This document shows positions 42,983 through 52,266 of a stretch of DNA of 64,000 bases, piece after piece. This DNA comes from Fictibacillus aquaticus (lineage in GTDB: Bacteria; Bacillota; Bacilli; Bacillales; Fictibacillaceae). The DNA lies in assembly GCF_002245695.1 (NCBI RefSeq), contig NZ_NOII01000001.1:310001-374000 (forward strand), given 5' to 3'. Position numbers and translations under genes: made by a program. Under the pieces are notes generated by a model. It was not told where the DNA came from. It did no database searches and was given only the letters and a program-made list of their open reading frames with translations. How positions within the stretch are numbered: position 1 is the stretch's first letter; each line of letters opens with the position of its first letter.

Positions 42983-43263
42983 CAGCTAGTCTGGTATTGT
43001 TTTACGTGATTGTTCATATCAAGATAGAATGTGCGTACAGTCTCATCTTCGAGCAGCTCACAAAAATCACGACGGTATTCAGAGCATCTTAAGATCTGAG
43101 TGACCATATCTTCTGATCCTTTTGCAAGGAGAAGCTTAAGTGTCAGTGCTTTATCGCGTTTGGATTTCAAATGAAATTTTGTGATAAAAAGCATGATTCT
43201 ATCATTTTCCGTAAACTCCTGCTCTTTTCTCTTTTTGAGTGAAATGCGAGATACTTTTTTCAT
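42982..43263 (-). CDS. hypothetical basic protein
   Basis: 93-residue lysine/arginine-rich protein starting at ATG 43263 (M-K-K-V-S-R-I-S-L-K-K-R-K) with AGGAGA upstream; an earlier in-frame ATG has no ribosome binding site. Helical, no membrane segment: RIMLFITKFHLKSKRDKALTLKLLLAKGSEDMVTQ. The lysine-rich N-terminus suggests nucleic-acid or membrane-surface contact, but no family is recognised. Own terminator. Confidence 0.6.
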   Translation of the reverse strand: MKKVSRISLKKRKEQEFTENDRIMLFITKFHLKSKRDKALTLKLLLAKGSEDMVTQILRCSEYRRDFCELLEDETVRTFYLDMNNHVKQYQTS

Positions 43264-43692
43264 AGTTTGCACTCTCCTCTTTAAACTTGTTATCACCATT
43301 ATTATTCAGCAATTCGTGAAATATACTTGTCCTCGTTTAAAAAACTAGTTTTTCTTTTTACGAGATTGCAGAGTGTGAGGCAAATGCACTGCCCCATCAA
43401 TGAATGAACATTTTTCAACAAGTCCGATCCAAGCAGGTTATTTCTGAAAGAAACCTTGGCTGATGCCTTGCCTTTGTGTCAGCCTCGATTGACCTTATAC
43501 TTTATTCCTAACTTTTTAACAACACTGAACAGTTCCCTGTTAAAAAGTTATGGTTCCACAATAAACTTGAACAAAATTTTCGTCTGTGAAAATGGTCCTG
43601 ATTTTTAATTTCTGCATATCGTTTGAAAATTCCTTTTTTTGTGACACATTATTATAATAAGAATGTGCTTTTTTATTTGAGGAGGTAGTTTT
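43264..43692. other. 429-nt intergenic region upstream of the amidase
   Basis: No ORF with a ribosome binding site. It contains GGCTGA / TCAGCC arms (~43458-43483) and the perfect 12-bp inverted repeat at 43509-43550. A TTGAAA near 43623 and a TATAAT near 43654 are too far apart to form a standard promoter. Confidence 0.5.
43509..43550. repeat. 12-bp perfect inverted repeat
   Basis: TAACTTTTTAAC (43509-43520) and GTTAAAAAGTTA (43539-43550) with an 18-nt loop. No T-run follows, so a terminator role is not supported. Confidence 0.75.
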
Positions 43693-45144
43693 ATGGGGGA
43701 AACCAAAGAATTGTTGCTTGAAGAAGCTACAATTGATCACTTTCAAGCCCTTTTTGCCGAAGGAAGGCTGACTTCAAAGGAACTTGTCATGTACTATCTG
43801 CAAAGAATCGCGGAATTCGACCAGTCGGGGCAAAAAATTAATTCAATCCTCGAGATTAACCCTGATGCAATTTTCATAGCTGAAGCGATGGATCGAGAAC
43901 GAGCAGAAGGAAAGGTGCGCAGTCCTTTTCATGGGGTGCCCGTTCTAATAAAAGATAATATTAATACTGGAGATCATATGCATACTTCAGCGGGTTCTCT
44001 CGCCTTAAAAGATCATTTTGCAGAAAAAGACGCCTTTTTAGTGTCATTGTTACGAGAAGCAGGAGCTGTTATTATCGGAAAAACAAACATGACCGAATGG
44101 GCGAACTTTATGGCTTATGACATGCCTGACGGGTACAGTTCCAGAGGAGGTCAAGTCATAAATCCCTACGGCGCAGAGATGGATGTGAGCGGATCAAGCT
44201 CTGGTTCTGCTGCTGCTGTTGCCTCAAACTTTTGTGCAGCTGCTGTAGGGACCGAAACGTCCGGCTCCATACTTTGTCCGGCAGCACTTAACAGCATAGT
44301 CGGCATCAAGCCGACAGTGGGACTTCTTTCAAGAAACGGAATCATCCCGATCTCAACATCTCAGGACACAGCGGGTCCGATGGCCAGAACCGTCAAGGAT
44401 GCTGCGCTGCTGCTTGAATTGCTTTCTGCCAAAGATATTGCTGACCCGGCAACATGGAAGCAGCCAGAACTGCATGATTATGCTTCCAGTTTGGAGACAT
44501 CTTCTCTTGTCGGCCTTCGGCTGGGAATCAGCGAAAGCTTTTTTTACAAAGATCTAAACGAATCTCAAAAAAATCTGTTTACCCGTACTCTTGAACTTCT
44601 TGAACAAGAGGGCGCGGCAATAATCAAACTGAACGAAATTTCTCCGCTTGAGAACGAAAAGTCGGACTATCAGGTTCTTGTGCACGAGTTTAAATCAGGA
44701 ATTAACTCTTATTTGAGCAGCTCGGGAAGCATGCTTCGTAATTTGAAGGATATTATCGATTATAATATCGCCCACGCTGATGAATGCCTTAAACATGGAC
44801 AAGAACTGCTTCTGGACAGCGAAAAGACCTCAGGTACGCTCGCTGACAGCGATTATTTGAAATGCCGTCTGAACGATATCCTAAAATCTCAGAAACACGG
44901 GATTGATAAAGCTCTGTCCGAGCATAACCTGGATGCGATTGTGTATCCAACAGAACAATGGTACGGCATACCTGCAAAAGCCGGTTACCCTTCTGTTTCG
45001 GTTCCAGCTGGATTTGAGAACAACGGCACTCCGTTCGGCATCTCGTTTTGCGCAGAAGCATTCTCAGAGAAGAAACTCATTCGCATTGCTTATGCGTTCG
45101 AGCAGGTGACGCATCACAGGAAGGCTCCTCTCTTCAAAAAATAA
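43693..45144 (+). CDS. amidase (amidase-signature family)
   Basis: 483-residue amide hydrolase with the Ser-cisSer-Lys triad of the amidase-signature family: lysine in P-V-L-I-K-D-N-I, the Gly/Ser-rich block D-V-S-G-S-S-S-G-S-A-A-A, and the nucleophile region G-T-E-T-S-G-S-I-L-C-P-A. C-terminal segment G-Y-P-S-V-S-V-P-A-G-F contains the substrate-side loop. It is not GatA: no gatB/gatC neighbours and the sequence fits stand-alone amidases such as Bacillus YerM. Substrate unknown. Start ATG with GAGGAGG upstream. Monocistronic, with a bidirectional terminator after it. Confidence 0.9.
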   Translation: MGETKELLLEEATIDHFQALFAEGRLTSKELVMYYLQRIAEFDQSGQKINSILEINPDAIFIAEAMDRERAEGKVRSPFHGVPVLIKDNINTGDHMHTSAGSLALKDHFAEKDAFLVSLLREAGAVIIGKTNMTEWANFMAYDMPDGYSSRGGQVINPYGAEMDVSGSSSGSAAAVASNFCAAAVGTETSGSILCPAALNSIVGIKPTVGLLSRNGIIPISTSQDTAGPMARTVKDAALLLELLSAKDIADPATWKQPELHDYASSLETSSLVGLRLGISESFFYKDLNESQKNLFTRTLELLEQEGAAIIKLNEISPLENEKSDYQVLVHEFKSGINSYLSSSGSMLRNLKDIIDYNIAHADECLKHGQELLLDSEKTSGTLADSDYLKCRLNDILKSQKHGIDKALSEHNLDAIVYPTEQWYGIPAKAGYPSVSVPAGFENNGTPFGISFCAEAFSEKKLIRIAYAFEQVTHHRKAPLFKK

Positions 45145-45160
45145 ATAAATTTTCTTATAA

Positions 45161-45195
45161 AAAAAATCCAGACAGCTTATGCCATCTGGATTTTC
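45161..45195. terminator. bidirectional intrinsic terminator
   Basis: AAAATCCAGA / TCTGGATTTT stem between converging amidase and threonine-aldolase genes. Confidence 0.85.
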
Positions 45196-46211
45196 TTTAT
45201 TTTATTGACCGCTGCAATTGCTTTTTCAATATCTCCTCGGTTTACATCATAATGGGTTGTGAAACGAATGATATTCTCGCCAAAGCCGACAGCAAGCAAG
45301 CCTTCACTTTTTAAATCCGCTATAAATGCTTCGTTCGTGGTTTCCCATGCAGAAATATCAATAAGTACAATATTCGTATCAACAGAGTTTATCACTTTGA
45401 GACCTTTTATCTGCCGAAGTCCTTGAGCCAGGAACTGCGCATTTTCATGATCTGTCCGAAGTCGCTCTGTCATTTTAGTCAGCGAGAGGATTCCAGGTGC
45501 AGCCAGTATGCCCGCCTGCCTCATCCCGCCGCCTAGGCGTTTGCGCCATTTCCTGGCCTTTGTAATGACTTCCGCACTGCCCGCAAGTATGGAGCCGGCT
45601 GGCGAACCAAGACCTTTTGACAAACAGACCGAAACAGTATCGCACCAGGAAGCCAGTTCATCAATGGAACAGTTAAGCGCTGCAGCTGCATTAAAAAGCC
45701 TGGCACCGTCAAGATGTACCTTTATTCCGGCATCAGCTGCTGTCTTATAAATTCGTTTCATATTTTCAAGAGGCACAGCCGCTCCCCCGGCACGGTTATG
45801 TGTGTTTTCATAACATACCAGACTTGTATCAGGAAAGTGAATGTCATTGCCTCTGATCGCCTTCTGAAGCAATTCCTCGCTTATCGAGCCTTTATTTCCT
45901 TGAACGGTTCTTGTCTGAACACCAGCCAGAGCTGAGACGGCACCGCCTTCATAATAGAAAATGTGAGAATCGCTTTCGAGGATAATTTCATCACCCGGTG
46001 CTGTCTGAGACAAAACAGCTAGCTGATTTCCCTGCGTTCCGCTCGTCACAAATAATGCCGCTTCTTTGCCAAGCAACGCTGCTGCCAGCTCCTCAAGCCT
46101 GTTTACGGTCGGGTCTTCACCGTAAACGTCGTCACCTACTTCCGCATCATACATAGCCTGCCTCATTTCAGCTGTTGGCTTTGTCACTGTATCGCTCCGT
46201 AAATCTATCAT
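45177..46211 (-). CDS. ltaE: low-specificity L-threonine aldolase
   Basis: 344-residue PLP enzyme of fold type I that cleaves L-threonine/allo-threonine to glycine and acetaldehyde. Family motifs: M-I-D-L-R-S-D-T-V-T-K-P-T at the start, V-G-D-D-V-Y-G-E-D-P-T-V, F-V-T-S-G-T-Q-G-N-Q, H-L-D-G-A-R-L-F-N-A and the PLP lysine in C-L-S-K-G-L-G-S-P-A-G-S. Length is normal. It follows the MFS transporter gene by 33 nt on the same strand, suggesting an operon, perhaps coupling export with glycine/threonine metabolism. GGAGGTGCC precedes the ATG. Confidence 0.9.
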   Translation of the reverse strand: MIDLRSDTVTKPTAEMRQAMYDAEVGDDVYGEDPTVNRLEELAAALLGKEAALFVTSGTQGNQLAVLSQTAPGDEIILESDSHIFYYEGGAVSALAGVQTRTVQGNKGSISEELLQKAIRGNDIHFPDTSLVCYENTHNRAGGAAVPLENMKRIYKTAADAGIKVHLDGARLFNAAAALNCSIDELASWCDTVSVCLSKGLGSPAGSILAGSAEVITKARKWRKRLGGGMRQAGILAAPGILSLTKMTERLRTDHENAQFLAQGLRQIKGLKVINSVDTNIVLIDISAWETTNEAFIADLKSEGLLAVGFGENIIRFTTHYDVNRGDIEKAIAAVNKIKKIQMA

Positions 46212-46244
46212 TTGGCACCTCCATATATGAATATCCTTTTACTA

Positions 46245-47549
46245 TTATACACTTTCTGCACTTTCTTTTTTTGAACCCTTCATCTTATCCTTAGCTTCAG
46301 ATGCCCATCGATCCAGCGACAAATAAATGAAGCCGGCTATAAGACACCCTGCTCCGAGGACTGTCAGCAGCATGTGACCCAGCTTTTCATCCATTAAGAA
46401 ACCGGCTAATATGGGACCAATCGCCCCTCCTGCTATCCATTGCAGACTTGCTGCACCCATATATGTTCCTCTTAAGTGCTCAGGTGATATGTTGGCAACA
46501 AACGTCATCTGAACAGGTGAAAGAAGCATCTCGCCCAGCGTATACAATCCGTATATGACAAGCAGCACAGCAAGTACTGTCCAAAAAGAGGCTTCATAAT
46601 CATGAAAAACCAATGGCAGCCAGCCCACCGCTATGAGGCCGAAACCGAAAAACAGCGATCCGTACAGCATGACTTTACCGAGCTCCCTTGTTGATGCCCA
46701 TCTTGATATTGCGAACTGAAAAACGACAACAAGAGTTCCGTTGAACGCCATCAAATAAGGATAAGGATTCTGAGCAGGGGACAGATGCGTCATTTGCTGA
46801 TCAAAATGAAGCGGCAGCATGCCTTCTGTCTGGGAAAATCCCATTGAAAAAACGATCCCTGTAATAATAAACAAAAAGAGAATTTTATCTTTGAATAGAA
46901 CTGCAAAAATGGACGGAAGCTCCTCATCGACACTTCTATCTTCTTTTTGATGGATATTTGCACCTTTTTTAGGGAGAGTTTCTGTTATGAACACGGCAAC
47001 TATTATCGTGTAAACAAAAATAGTTGAAGCACCTATGATAAATACAGCTGTTTTCGACAGGATAACGATGGACGCCCCCAGAAGCGGCCCGATTGCTGCT
47101 CCGATATTATGACCCATACGCAGGAGCCCAAAAGCCTCTGTCCGACCCGCTTCATCTGTAACATCCGCAACCATTGCGGAAGCAGCAGGATGGAAGAGCG
47201 AATTAAACAGCCCAAAAAGCCATGACAAGATAAGAAAAGGAACAAATCCCTCAAAGAAGATAAAACCTGTCATCACCAGTCCGTTACCGAGCATAGAAAC
47301 GATCATCACCGGTTTTCGGCCGTATTTATCAGCAAGCCTCCCGCCGATCAGCGAACCTAAAACTCCCGCTAACGGACCCATCGCCATCACGATGCCGATC
47401 TGCCAGAAATGATCTACTTTATCCTTCATATAAAGTGCAAAAAACGGCATCAGCATCATCATAGCGATCCCGTTGATCGACTCTCCTATAAACCTGATCC
47501 AGATGTTGCGGTCCATCTTCCGATAAGCGTTAATCGTGTTTTTCCACAT
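46245..47549 (-). CDS. MFS transporter
   Basis: 434-residue, 12-helix major-facilitator transporter. Motif A between helices 2 and 3 is G-G-R-L-A-D-K-Y-G-R-K-P, and the helix-5 segment G-L-L-R-M-G-H-N-I-G-A-A-I-G-P-L-L-G resembles motif C of drug:H+ antiporters. The C-terminus is a basic cytoplasmic tail. Similar in style to Bacillus YttB-like putative efflux pumps; substrate unknown. Upstream of ltaE in the same operon and divergent from the YciI gene. Confidence 0.85.
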   Translation of the reverse strand: MWKNTINAYRKMDRNIWIRFIGESINGIAMMMLMPFFALYMKDKVDHFWQIGIVMAMGPLAGVLGSLIGGRLADKYGRKPVMIVSMLGNGLVMTGFIFFEGFVPFLILSWLFGLFNSLFHPAASAMVADVTDEAGRTEAFGLLRMGHNIGAAIGPLLGASIVILSKTAVFIIGASTIFVYTIIVAVFITETLPKKGANIHQKEDRSVDEELPSIFAVLFKDKILFLFIITGIVFSMGFSQTEGMLPLHFDQQMTHLSPAQNPYPYLMAFNGTLVVVFQFAISRWASTRELGKVMLYGSLFFGFGLIAVGWLPLVFHDYEASFWTVLAVLLVIYGLYTLGEMLLSPVQMTFVANISPEHLRGTYMGAASLQWIAGGAIGPILAGFLMDEKLGHMLLTVLGAGCLIAGFIYLSLDRWASEAKDKMKGSKKESAESV

Positions 47550-47677
47550 ATTCGTATCCTCGTTTTCAGAAATAATTGAATCACTTCCATTATCTCACAG
47601 TTGAAAAAACAGCACTATCGCATTTTTCATTTCATTAAGATACAATGGTGATGCCAAAAAATAAAGGAGCTGAAAAA

Positions 47678-47962
47678 ATGAATTATTATGCAGTCTATCT
47701 TCCGATGAAGGATGAAGAAAAAAGCGCAAAATACCGCGGTGAACACCTGGCATACCTTGAAGATTTATACAGCAAGGGAAGTATTCTTACATACGGCCGC
47801 TTCGGTGATGGTTCCGGCGGCCTTGTCATTTACAGAGCCACTAATCTTCAGAGCGCTCAAGAGCTTGCTGCAGGCGATCCTTTTATCAAGACAGGGGCTA
47901 GAGATATGGAGATTAAAGAGTGGATCTTAAACGAGAACACGCTCACTAATTTTCAAGCATAA
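47678..47962 (+). CDS. YciI family protein
   Basis: 94-residue ferredoxin-like (dimeric alpha-beta barrel) protein, starting at ATG 47678 (M-N-Y-Y-A-V-Y-L-P) with AAAGGAG 8 nt upstream. The pattern R-G-E-H-L-A-Y-L-E-D-L with the conserved histidine, then G-S-I-L-T-Y-G-R-F-G-D-G-S-G-G-L and D-P-F-I-K-T-G, is typical of YciI domains, which use a His-Asp pair in dehalogenase-like or lyase chemistry. Role not predictable. Terminator directly downstream. Confidence 0.85.
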   Translation: MNYYAVYLPMKDEEKSAKYRGEHLAYLEDLYSKGSILTYGRFGDGSGGLVIYRATNLQSAQELAAGDPFIKTGARDMEIKEWILNENTLTNFQA

Positions 47963-47964
47963 AT

Positions 47965-48003
47965 AAACGGCCGCACCGAAAAGTTCTTGTGCGGCCGTTT
48001 TTT
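47965..48003. terminator. bidirectional intrinsic terminator
   Basis: 12-bp stem AAACGGCCGCAC / GTGCGGCCGTTT between the converging YciI gene and the 93-residue protein. Confidence 0.9.
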
Positions 48004-48283
48004 ATGTGCTTTTTTCTTCAATATAGCGGATAAACCCTTCCCTTGCACCCTCATTACGGATCAGACGGGTGATTGAGTCGGCATTTGACAGCGGACCATC
48101 CTTTTTCAGCCCTTCTATCACACCCTTCTTTTCAGGATCGTGACAAAGCACGATAAACCATTCCTGCTTTTCAAGCTCTTTCAATGCGATTTCTGGATTC
48201 TTGTCAGGAATGCGGAGCACATGTTTTTTGATCCCCTGTATAATCATAGCCACTGTCAGGATAATTAAAAAAATACTAAACAT
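48002..48283 (-). CDS. hypothetical membrane-anchored protein
   Basis: 93-residue protein with one N-terminal helix (MFSIFLIILTVAMIIQGI) and a soluble part rich in charged residues (ALKELEKQEWFIVLCHDPEKKGVIEGLKKDGPL). No lipobox. Its start overlaps the methyltransferase stop by 8 nt, so it is co-translated with that gene. Function unknown; the soluble domain has a possible ferredoxin-like strand-helix alternation. Confidence 0.65.
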   Translation of the reverse strand: MFSIFLIILTVAMIIQGIKKHVLRIPDKNPEIALKELEKQEWFIVLCHDPEKKGVIEGLKKDGPLSNADSITRLIRNEGAREGFIRYIEEKST

Positions 48284-49061
48284 GAGCGCTCCTCTTTTCT
48301 AACGTTCCGAACCAAAACCTCGAAGACCGCGGGATCACCTTAAATCCAAATTTTTTAAACAAAGGACTTGCCCTGTTCTCCTTCAGTACGACACGCTCTT
48401 TTGCTACTCTTTTCGCTTCGTTAATCGCTTCAACTGTCAGTAATGAATACGAAGCAACTTGCTTTAATCCGCTAAGACCTGCAGACGTTTGAATGGATTG
48501 TTCAAACATCGGATCAAAATATACGATATCATAGCTTGAATCAGGCAAGCTTTTCAGCACGTCAAGATGGTGGCCGCCCTGAACTTCAATCCGCCTCATC
48601 GCTTGATCCATTTCTTTCAAGCCCGTTTCCCAAATTGAAAGTCCTGATTTAACGATCATCCTGACTGCGGCGCTTTCTTCTATTCCAGTCACTTTCCCTC
48701 CTGCTCCTATGGCAAGACTCGCAATTGTACTGTCAGAAGCAAGGCCAAGTGTGCAGTCGAGGAAAGAACTTCCCTTCTTAAGCCCGGCTGCTGAAACAAG
48801 AGGATCACCTTCTCCTCTCAGCCACTGTTTGGCGCGAAACATAGATGAATTAGGATGGAAGAAGAAAGGCTCATCGCTATGCAGCGGATGATACACGGTT
48901 TTGTTCTTGCCGATCATCACAATGTCTTGAGCGTATTTTTCTTTTAAAGTTTGAATGGAGTCATTGCCTCTTCTGACAAATTTCGCTTTCATCTCAGCGG
49001 CTGCAGTGCGTGCTTTTTCTGTTAATGATGCATCAAATTTCCCGGCAGTTGTTACTATCAT
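48276..49061 (-). CDS. class I SAM-dependent methyltransferase (RsmJ/YpiP-like)
   Basis: 261-residue methyltransferase. An N-terminal segment (~1-85) precedes the Rossmann fold: motif I F-L-D-C-T-L-G-L-A-S-D-S near 100, acidic loop T-G-I-E-E-S, and the catalytic-type motif I-V-Y-F-D-P-M-F-E near 180. D-P-M-F is characteristic of the RsmJ group of rRNA guanine-N2 methyltransferases, and the length matches Bacillus YpiP. rRNA is therefore the likely substrate, by family inference only. Start taken at ATG 49061 (M-I-V-T-T-A-G-K). Overlaps the following gene by 8 nt. Confidence 0.8.
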   Translation of the reverse strand: MIVTTAGKFDASLTEKARTAAAEMKAKFVRRGNDSIQTLKEKYAQDIVMIGKNKTVYHPLHSDEPFFFHPNSSMFRAKQWLRGEGDPLVSAAGLKKGSSFLDCTLGLASDSTIASLAIGAGGKVTGIEESAAVRMIVKSGLSIWETGLKEMDQAMRRIEVQGGHHLDVLKSLPDSSYDIVYFDPMFEQSIQTSAGLSGLKQVASYSLLTVEAINEAKRVAKERVVLKENRASPLFKKFGFKVIPRSSRFWFGTLEKRSAHV

Positions 49062-49153
49062 TGAATTTATCACCTAAATATTTTTTATTGTTCATTTGCA
49101 TATCACACGAAAGCTTTTTAAAATAAGGAAATACAGGAAACGGGAGGAATAGT

Positions 49154-51334
49154 ATGAAAAATAAGGCTGCTCAATTTAATTTCGGCAAAACCGTTTTTGC
49201 ATTTCGCAAGTATATTATAACCTTTTGGGTGCTCTCAGCGCTCCTTTTATCATTGTTTGCCGCCCGCCTCCCTTCTGTACTTACTGGAAGCGGCTTTAAG
49301 ATGGACGGTTCCTTTACCAAAACTGAAGACATTCTGCAGGAGAAATTCGGACGCCCCAAGTCTTCTGTGATTATTGTGTTTGAATCAAATAAACATGTTC
49401 CTGAAGATAAAGAGTACATAGAATTTGTCAAAAAAACGATGGACCGCTTAGAAGGTGTCTCAGATGCCGTTGAGTTCCGTTCACCATTCAGTGATCCGAA
49501 AAACATGTTTAAAGGATCGATTGCTTACGCCACGATCGGGTTTGATAAAAGCTTTGACGATGTACAATCCTCATTAGCAGAAATAAAAAGCAAAATAAAG
49601 AATGAGAACGGCATGACTGCGACACTTACTGGCGGACCCGTTATCGCCGATGACATGAACACTGCGAGTCAGCGGGATCTTGCCCGTGCAGAAGCAATCG
49701 GCATACCTGCAGCACTCGTGATCCTTCTATTCGCGTTTGGCGGTCTTGCTGCAGCAGCCCTGCCTATCGTGATCGGCTTGATCAGTGTTGTCTGTTCGCT
49801 TGGCATGCTTTATCTGTTTAGAGGCGATGCCGGATTATCTATTTTCATCCTGAACGTCGTTCCGATGATCGGCCTAGCACTCGGCATTGACTTTGCGCTT
49901 TTGCTCGTAAATCGTTTCCGTGAGGAACTGCATAAAGGAGTTGAAAACGCGGTTATCATTTCGGTAAAAACAGCTGGCCGTTCGATTGCTTTTTCAGGAC
50001 TTTGTGTCTTTTTAGGTCTCTCAGGCATGCTTCTAATCGATATTGATATTTTTAAAACCGTAGCTGTAGGAGGCATGGTCGTTGTCGTCCTTTCCGTCAT
50101 AGCTGCCGTCACATTTCTTCCCGCACTGCTCGGTGTTTTAGGGTCCAGAATCAACGCGCTGAAAATCATAAAAATTCAGCCGCAACGTAAAAGTGTATGG
50201 CATTCGTTCGCAGCCTTTGTGATGAAGCGGCCTGCGGTCATGGCGATACTAGCCGTGTTGCTGCTTTCTCTTGCAGTCGTTCCTATACGCGGACTGGAAC
50301 TGTCAATTCCAGAGGCCGAGGCGCTGCCGGAACATTATGATTCGCGGAAAGCGTTCGAAAAATTCGAGAGTACGTTTGGTAAAACTGAGCTATATCCGGT
50401 AATTTTCGTTGTCCAAAATAAGAATGAATTTTTAAAAGACAAAAAATCTCTTTCAAATCTTGAAGATTTACACTCTGAGATATTGAAAGACAACCTTGTA
50501 AACCGCTCAGAATCTATCTTCACTTATGCAGACAGCACTGAGAGCCTTTATACAGCTTATCAGACACCAGCTGGGAAAAATAAGCTGAGACCAGCAGTCA
50601 ATCAATTTATTTCCGGAAACACATCATTGTTTTATGTATACATCAACAAAAGCGTTACAGGAAAAGAAGCTCATACGTTTGCAAGAGAATGGGAAAAAGA
50701 TTACAAGGATTTAAACGTTACGATCGGAGGAGTATCTAAGTTTAATCAGGAAATATTTGATGAGATCGTCCACAAGATGCCTTACGGTCTAGCCGTCGTT
50801 CTCTTAACTACCTTTTTCATATTGATGGCTGCTTTCCGATCCTTGTTCATCCCTTTAAAAGCCATATTGATGAACATACTAAGCCTTAGCGCTACGTTCG
50901 GCATACTAGTGTGGATTTTCCAGAGCGGCCATGTTTATGAACCTTCAGACATCGCTCTCATGATTCCTGTATTTACGTTCGGCATCGTGTTTGGCCTAAG
51001 CATGGACTATGAGGTTTTCTTGATATCCAGGATACAGGAAGTTTATCAGGAAACAGGTGACAATAACAAAGCAACACTTCTCGGTCTTACATCCACTTCC
51101 AAGATCATTACTTCTGCAGCAGCGATTATGATCGTTATCACCGGCTCTTTTGCTTTTACAGATGTGATGCCAGTTAAACAGATCGGCATCGCCATTGCCT
51201 TAGCGATTCTGCTTGATGCGACCATCGTCAGGATGGTTCTCGTCCCTTCGCTCATGAAGCTTTTAGGAGATTACAACTGGTGGCTGCCGTTTGCTAAAAA
51301 GACTGCCAGAAAGCAAGAGCACACACCGCAATAA
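49154..51334 (+). CDS. MMPL family transporter (YdfJ-like)
   Basis: 726-residue RND-superfamily protein with twelve helices: helix 1 (~20-35), an extracytoplasmic domain, helices 2-6 (~180-340), a second extracytoplasmic domain (~385-540) and helices 8-12. Motifs typical of MMPL/YdfJ are G-L-A-L-G-I-D-F-A-L-L-L-V-N-R-F-R-E in the first half and F-G-L-S-M-D-Y-E-V-F-L-I-S-R-I-Q-E in the second, carrying the Asp of the proton relay. In other bacteria such proteins export lipids or toxic compounds. ATG start with GGGAGGA. Followed by plsY after an 84-nt gap, so possibly separate. Confidence 0.9.
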   Translation: MKNKAAQFNFGKTVFAFRKYIITFWVLSALLLSLFAARLPSVLTGSGFKMDGSFTKTEDILQEKFGRPKSSVIIVFESNKHVPEDKEYIEFVKKTMDRLEGVSDAVEFRSPFSDPKNMFKGSIAYATIGFDKSFDDVQSSLAEIKSKIKNENGMTATLTGGPVIADDMNTASQRDLARAEAIGIPAALVILLFAFGGLAAAALPIVIGLISVVCSLGMLYLFRGDAGLSIFILNVVPMIGLALGIDFALLLVNRFREELHKGVENAVIISVKTAGRSIAFSGLCVFLGLSGMLLIDIDIFKTVAVGGMVVVVLSVIAAVTFLPALLGVLGSRINALKIIKIQPQRKSVWHSFAAFVMKRPAVMAILAVLLLSLAVVPIRGLELSIPEAEALPEHYDSRKAFEKFESTFGKTELYPVIFVVQNKNEFLKDKKSLSNLEDLHSEILKDNLVNRSESIFTYADSTESLYTAYQTPAGKNKLRPAVNQFISGNTSLFYVYINKSVTGKEAHTFAREWEKDYKDLNVTIGGVSKFNQEIFDEIVHKMPYGLAVVLLTTFFILMAAFRSLFIPLKAILMNILSLSATFGILVWIFQSGHVYEPSDIALMIPVFTFGIVFGLSMDYEVFLISRIQEVYQETGDNNKATLLGLTSTSKIITSAAAIMIVITGSFAFTDVMPVKQIGIAIALAILLDATIVRMVLVPSLMKLLGDYNWWLPFAKKTARKQEHTPQ

Positions 51335-51418
51335 ATACATTTGAAAAAATTCAATAGGAATTGTCCGGTGAATTTCATATAATAGTTATACTAGTTCGTT
51401 TTAATTTAGGGGGATTTT

Positions 51419-52003
51419 ATGGAAAACGCGTTAATTCTTATTGCGTCATATTTGCTCGGAGCCATCCCATTTGCCCTCATTGTAGGCAAATGGGGGTATG
51501 GGATTGATATACGCAAACACGGCAGCGGGAATCTCGGGGGTACGAATACGTTTAGAACATTAGGAAAAAAGGCAGGTTTTATTGTATCGGCTGCTGATGT
51601 CCTGAAAGGCACACTTGCTGCCGCCCTTCCGTTTCTGCTGCAAGTGGACATGCACCCTCTTGTAGCCGGAATACCAGCTGTGATCGGCCACTGCTATCCA
51701 ATATTCGCAAAATTTAAAGGTGGAAAAGCGGTCGCGACATCCGGCGGCGTTCTTCTTTTTCATGAACCTGTTATTTTCATGATTCTTGTCGCTGTATTTT
51801 TCTTATCACTGTATCTAACGAAATATGTATCACTATCATCCATGATCGCCGGCGTCTTTTCAGTAATTTTCAGCGTGATTCTGACAGACGATAAGCTGAC
51901 CGTCATCCTCATGGCCGGATTTGCTTTGTTTTTGTTTTACAGGCACCGGGCAAACATCGTCAGGATTTATAAAAAAACAGAACCTAAAGTAAAATGGATT
52001 TAA
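51419..52003 (+). CDS. plsY: acyl-phosphate:glycerol-3-phosphate acyltransferase
   Basis: 194-residue integral membrane enzyme that makes lysophosphatidate from acyl-phosphate and glycerol-3-phosphate in phospholipid synthesis. The three family motifs are all present: G-S-G-N-L-G-G-T-N (residues 35-43), the K-G-x-x-A region (D-V-L-K-G-T-L-A-A) and [18 protein letters not shown]. About five helices. Length ~194 is normal. ATG after GGGGG. B. subtilis PlsY (YneS) is the counterpart. Terminator follows directly. Confidence 0.95.
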   Translation: MENALILIASYLLGAIPFALIVGKWGYGIDIRKHGSGNLGGTNTFRTLGKKAGFIVSAADVLKGTLAAALPFLLQVDMHPLVAGIPAVIGHCYPIFAKFKGGKAVATSGGVLLFHEPVIFMILVAVFFLSLYLTKYVSLSSMIAGVFSVIFSVILTDDKLTVILMAGFALFLFYRHRANIVRIYKKTEPKVKWI

Positions 52004-52028
52004 AAAGCTCCCTCATCAGGAGCTTTTT
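52002..52028 (+). terminator. intrinsic terminator of plsY
   Basis: AAAAAGCTCC / GGAGCTTTTT stem with a 7-nt loop and T-run; begins at the stop codon. Confidence 0.9.
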
Positions 52029-52043
52029 TTAATTTTTCCAGAA

Positions 52044-52111
52044 TGGGGTACGGTACTTTTTCGCAGTTTCGGCTTATAAACTTGAAGTTCATCGTAACGT
52101 ACCGTACCCCA
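52044..52111. repeat. palindromic REP-like element (GGGGTACGGTAC family)
   Basis: TGGGGTACGGTAC (52044-52056) and GTACCGTACCCCA (52099-52111) form a 13-bp perfect stem around a 42-nt loop. Arms resemble those of the 6113-6179 element. Confidence 0.8.
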
Positions 52112-52266
52112 TATTTTCAGCTTTTCTCTAAAAATAGGCTTTTCCCCCAGAAAGGTACAGGCGATTTCACTAAAAACTCCGCATCTGTCCCGGGTCAACA
52201 AGGCGTGTACCTACATATGTTGTATTGTGCTTATCACCTATACTTACACATTTGGAGGGACAGAAA

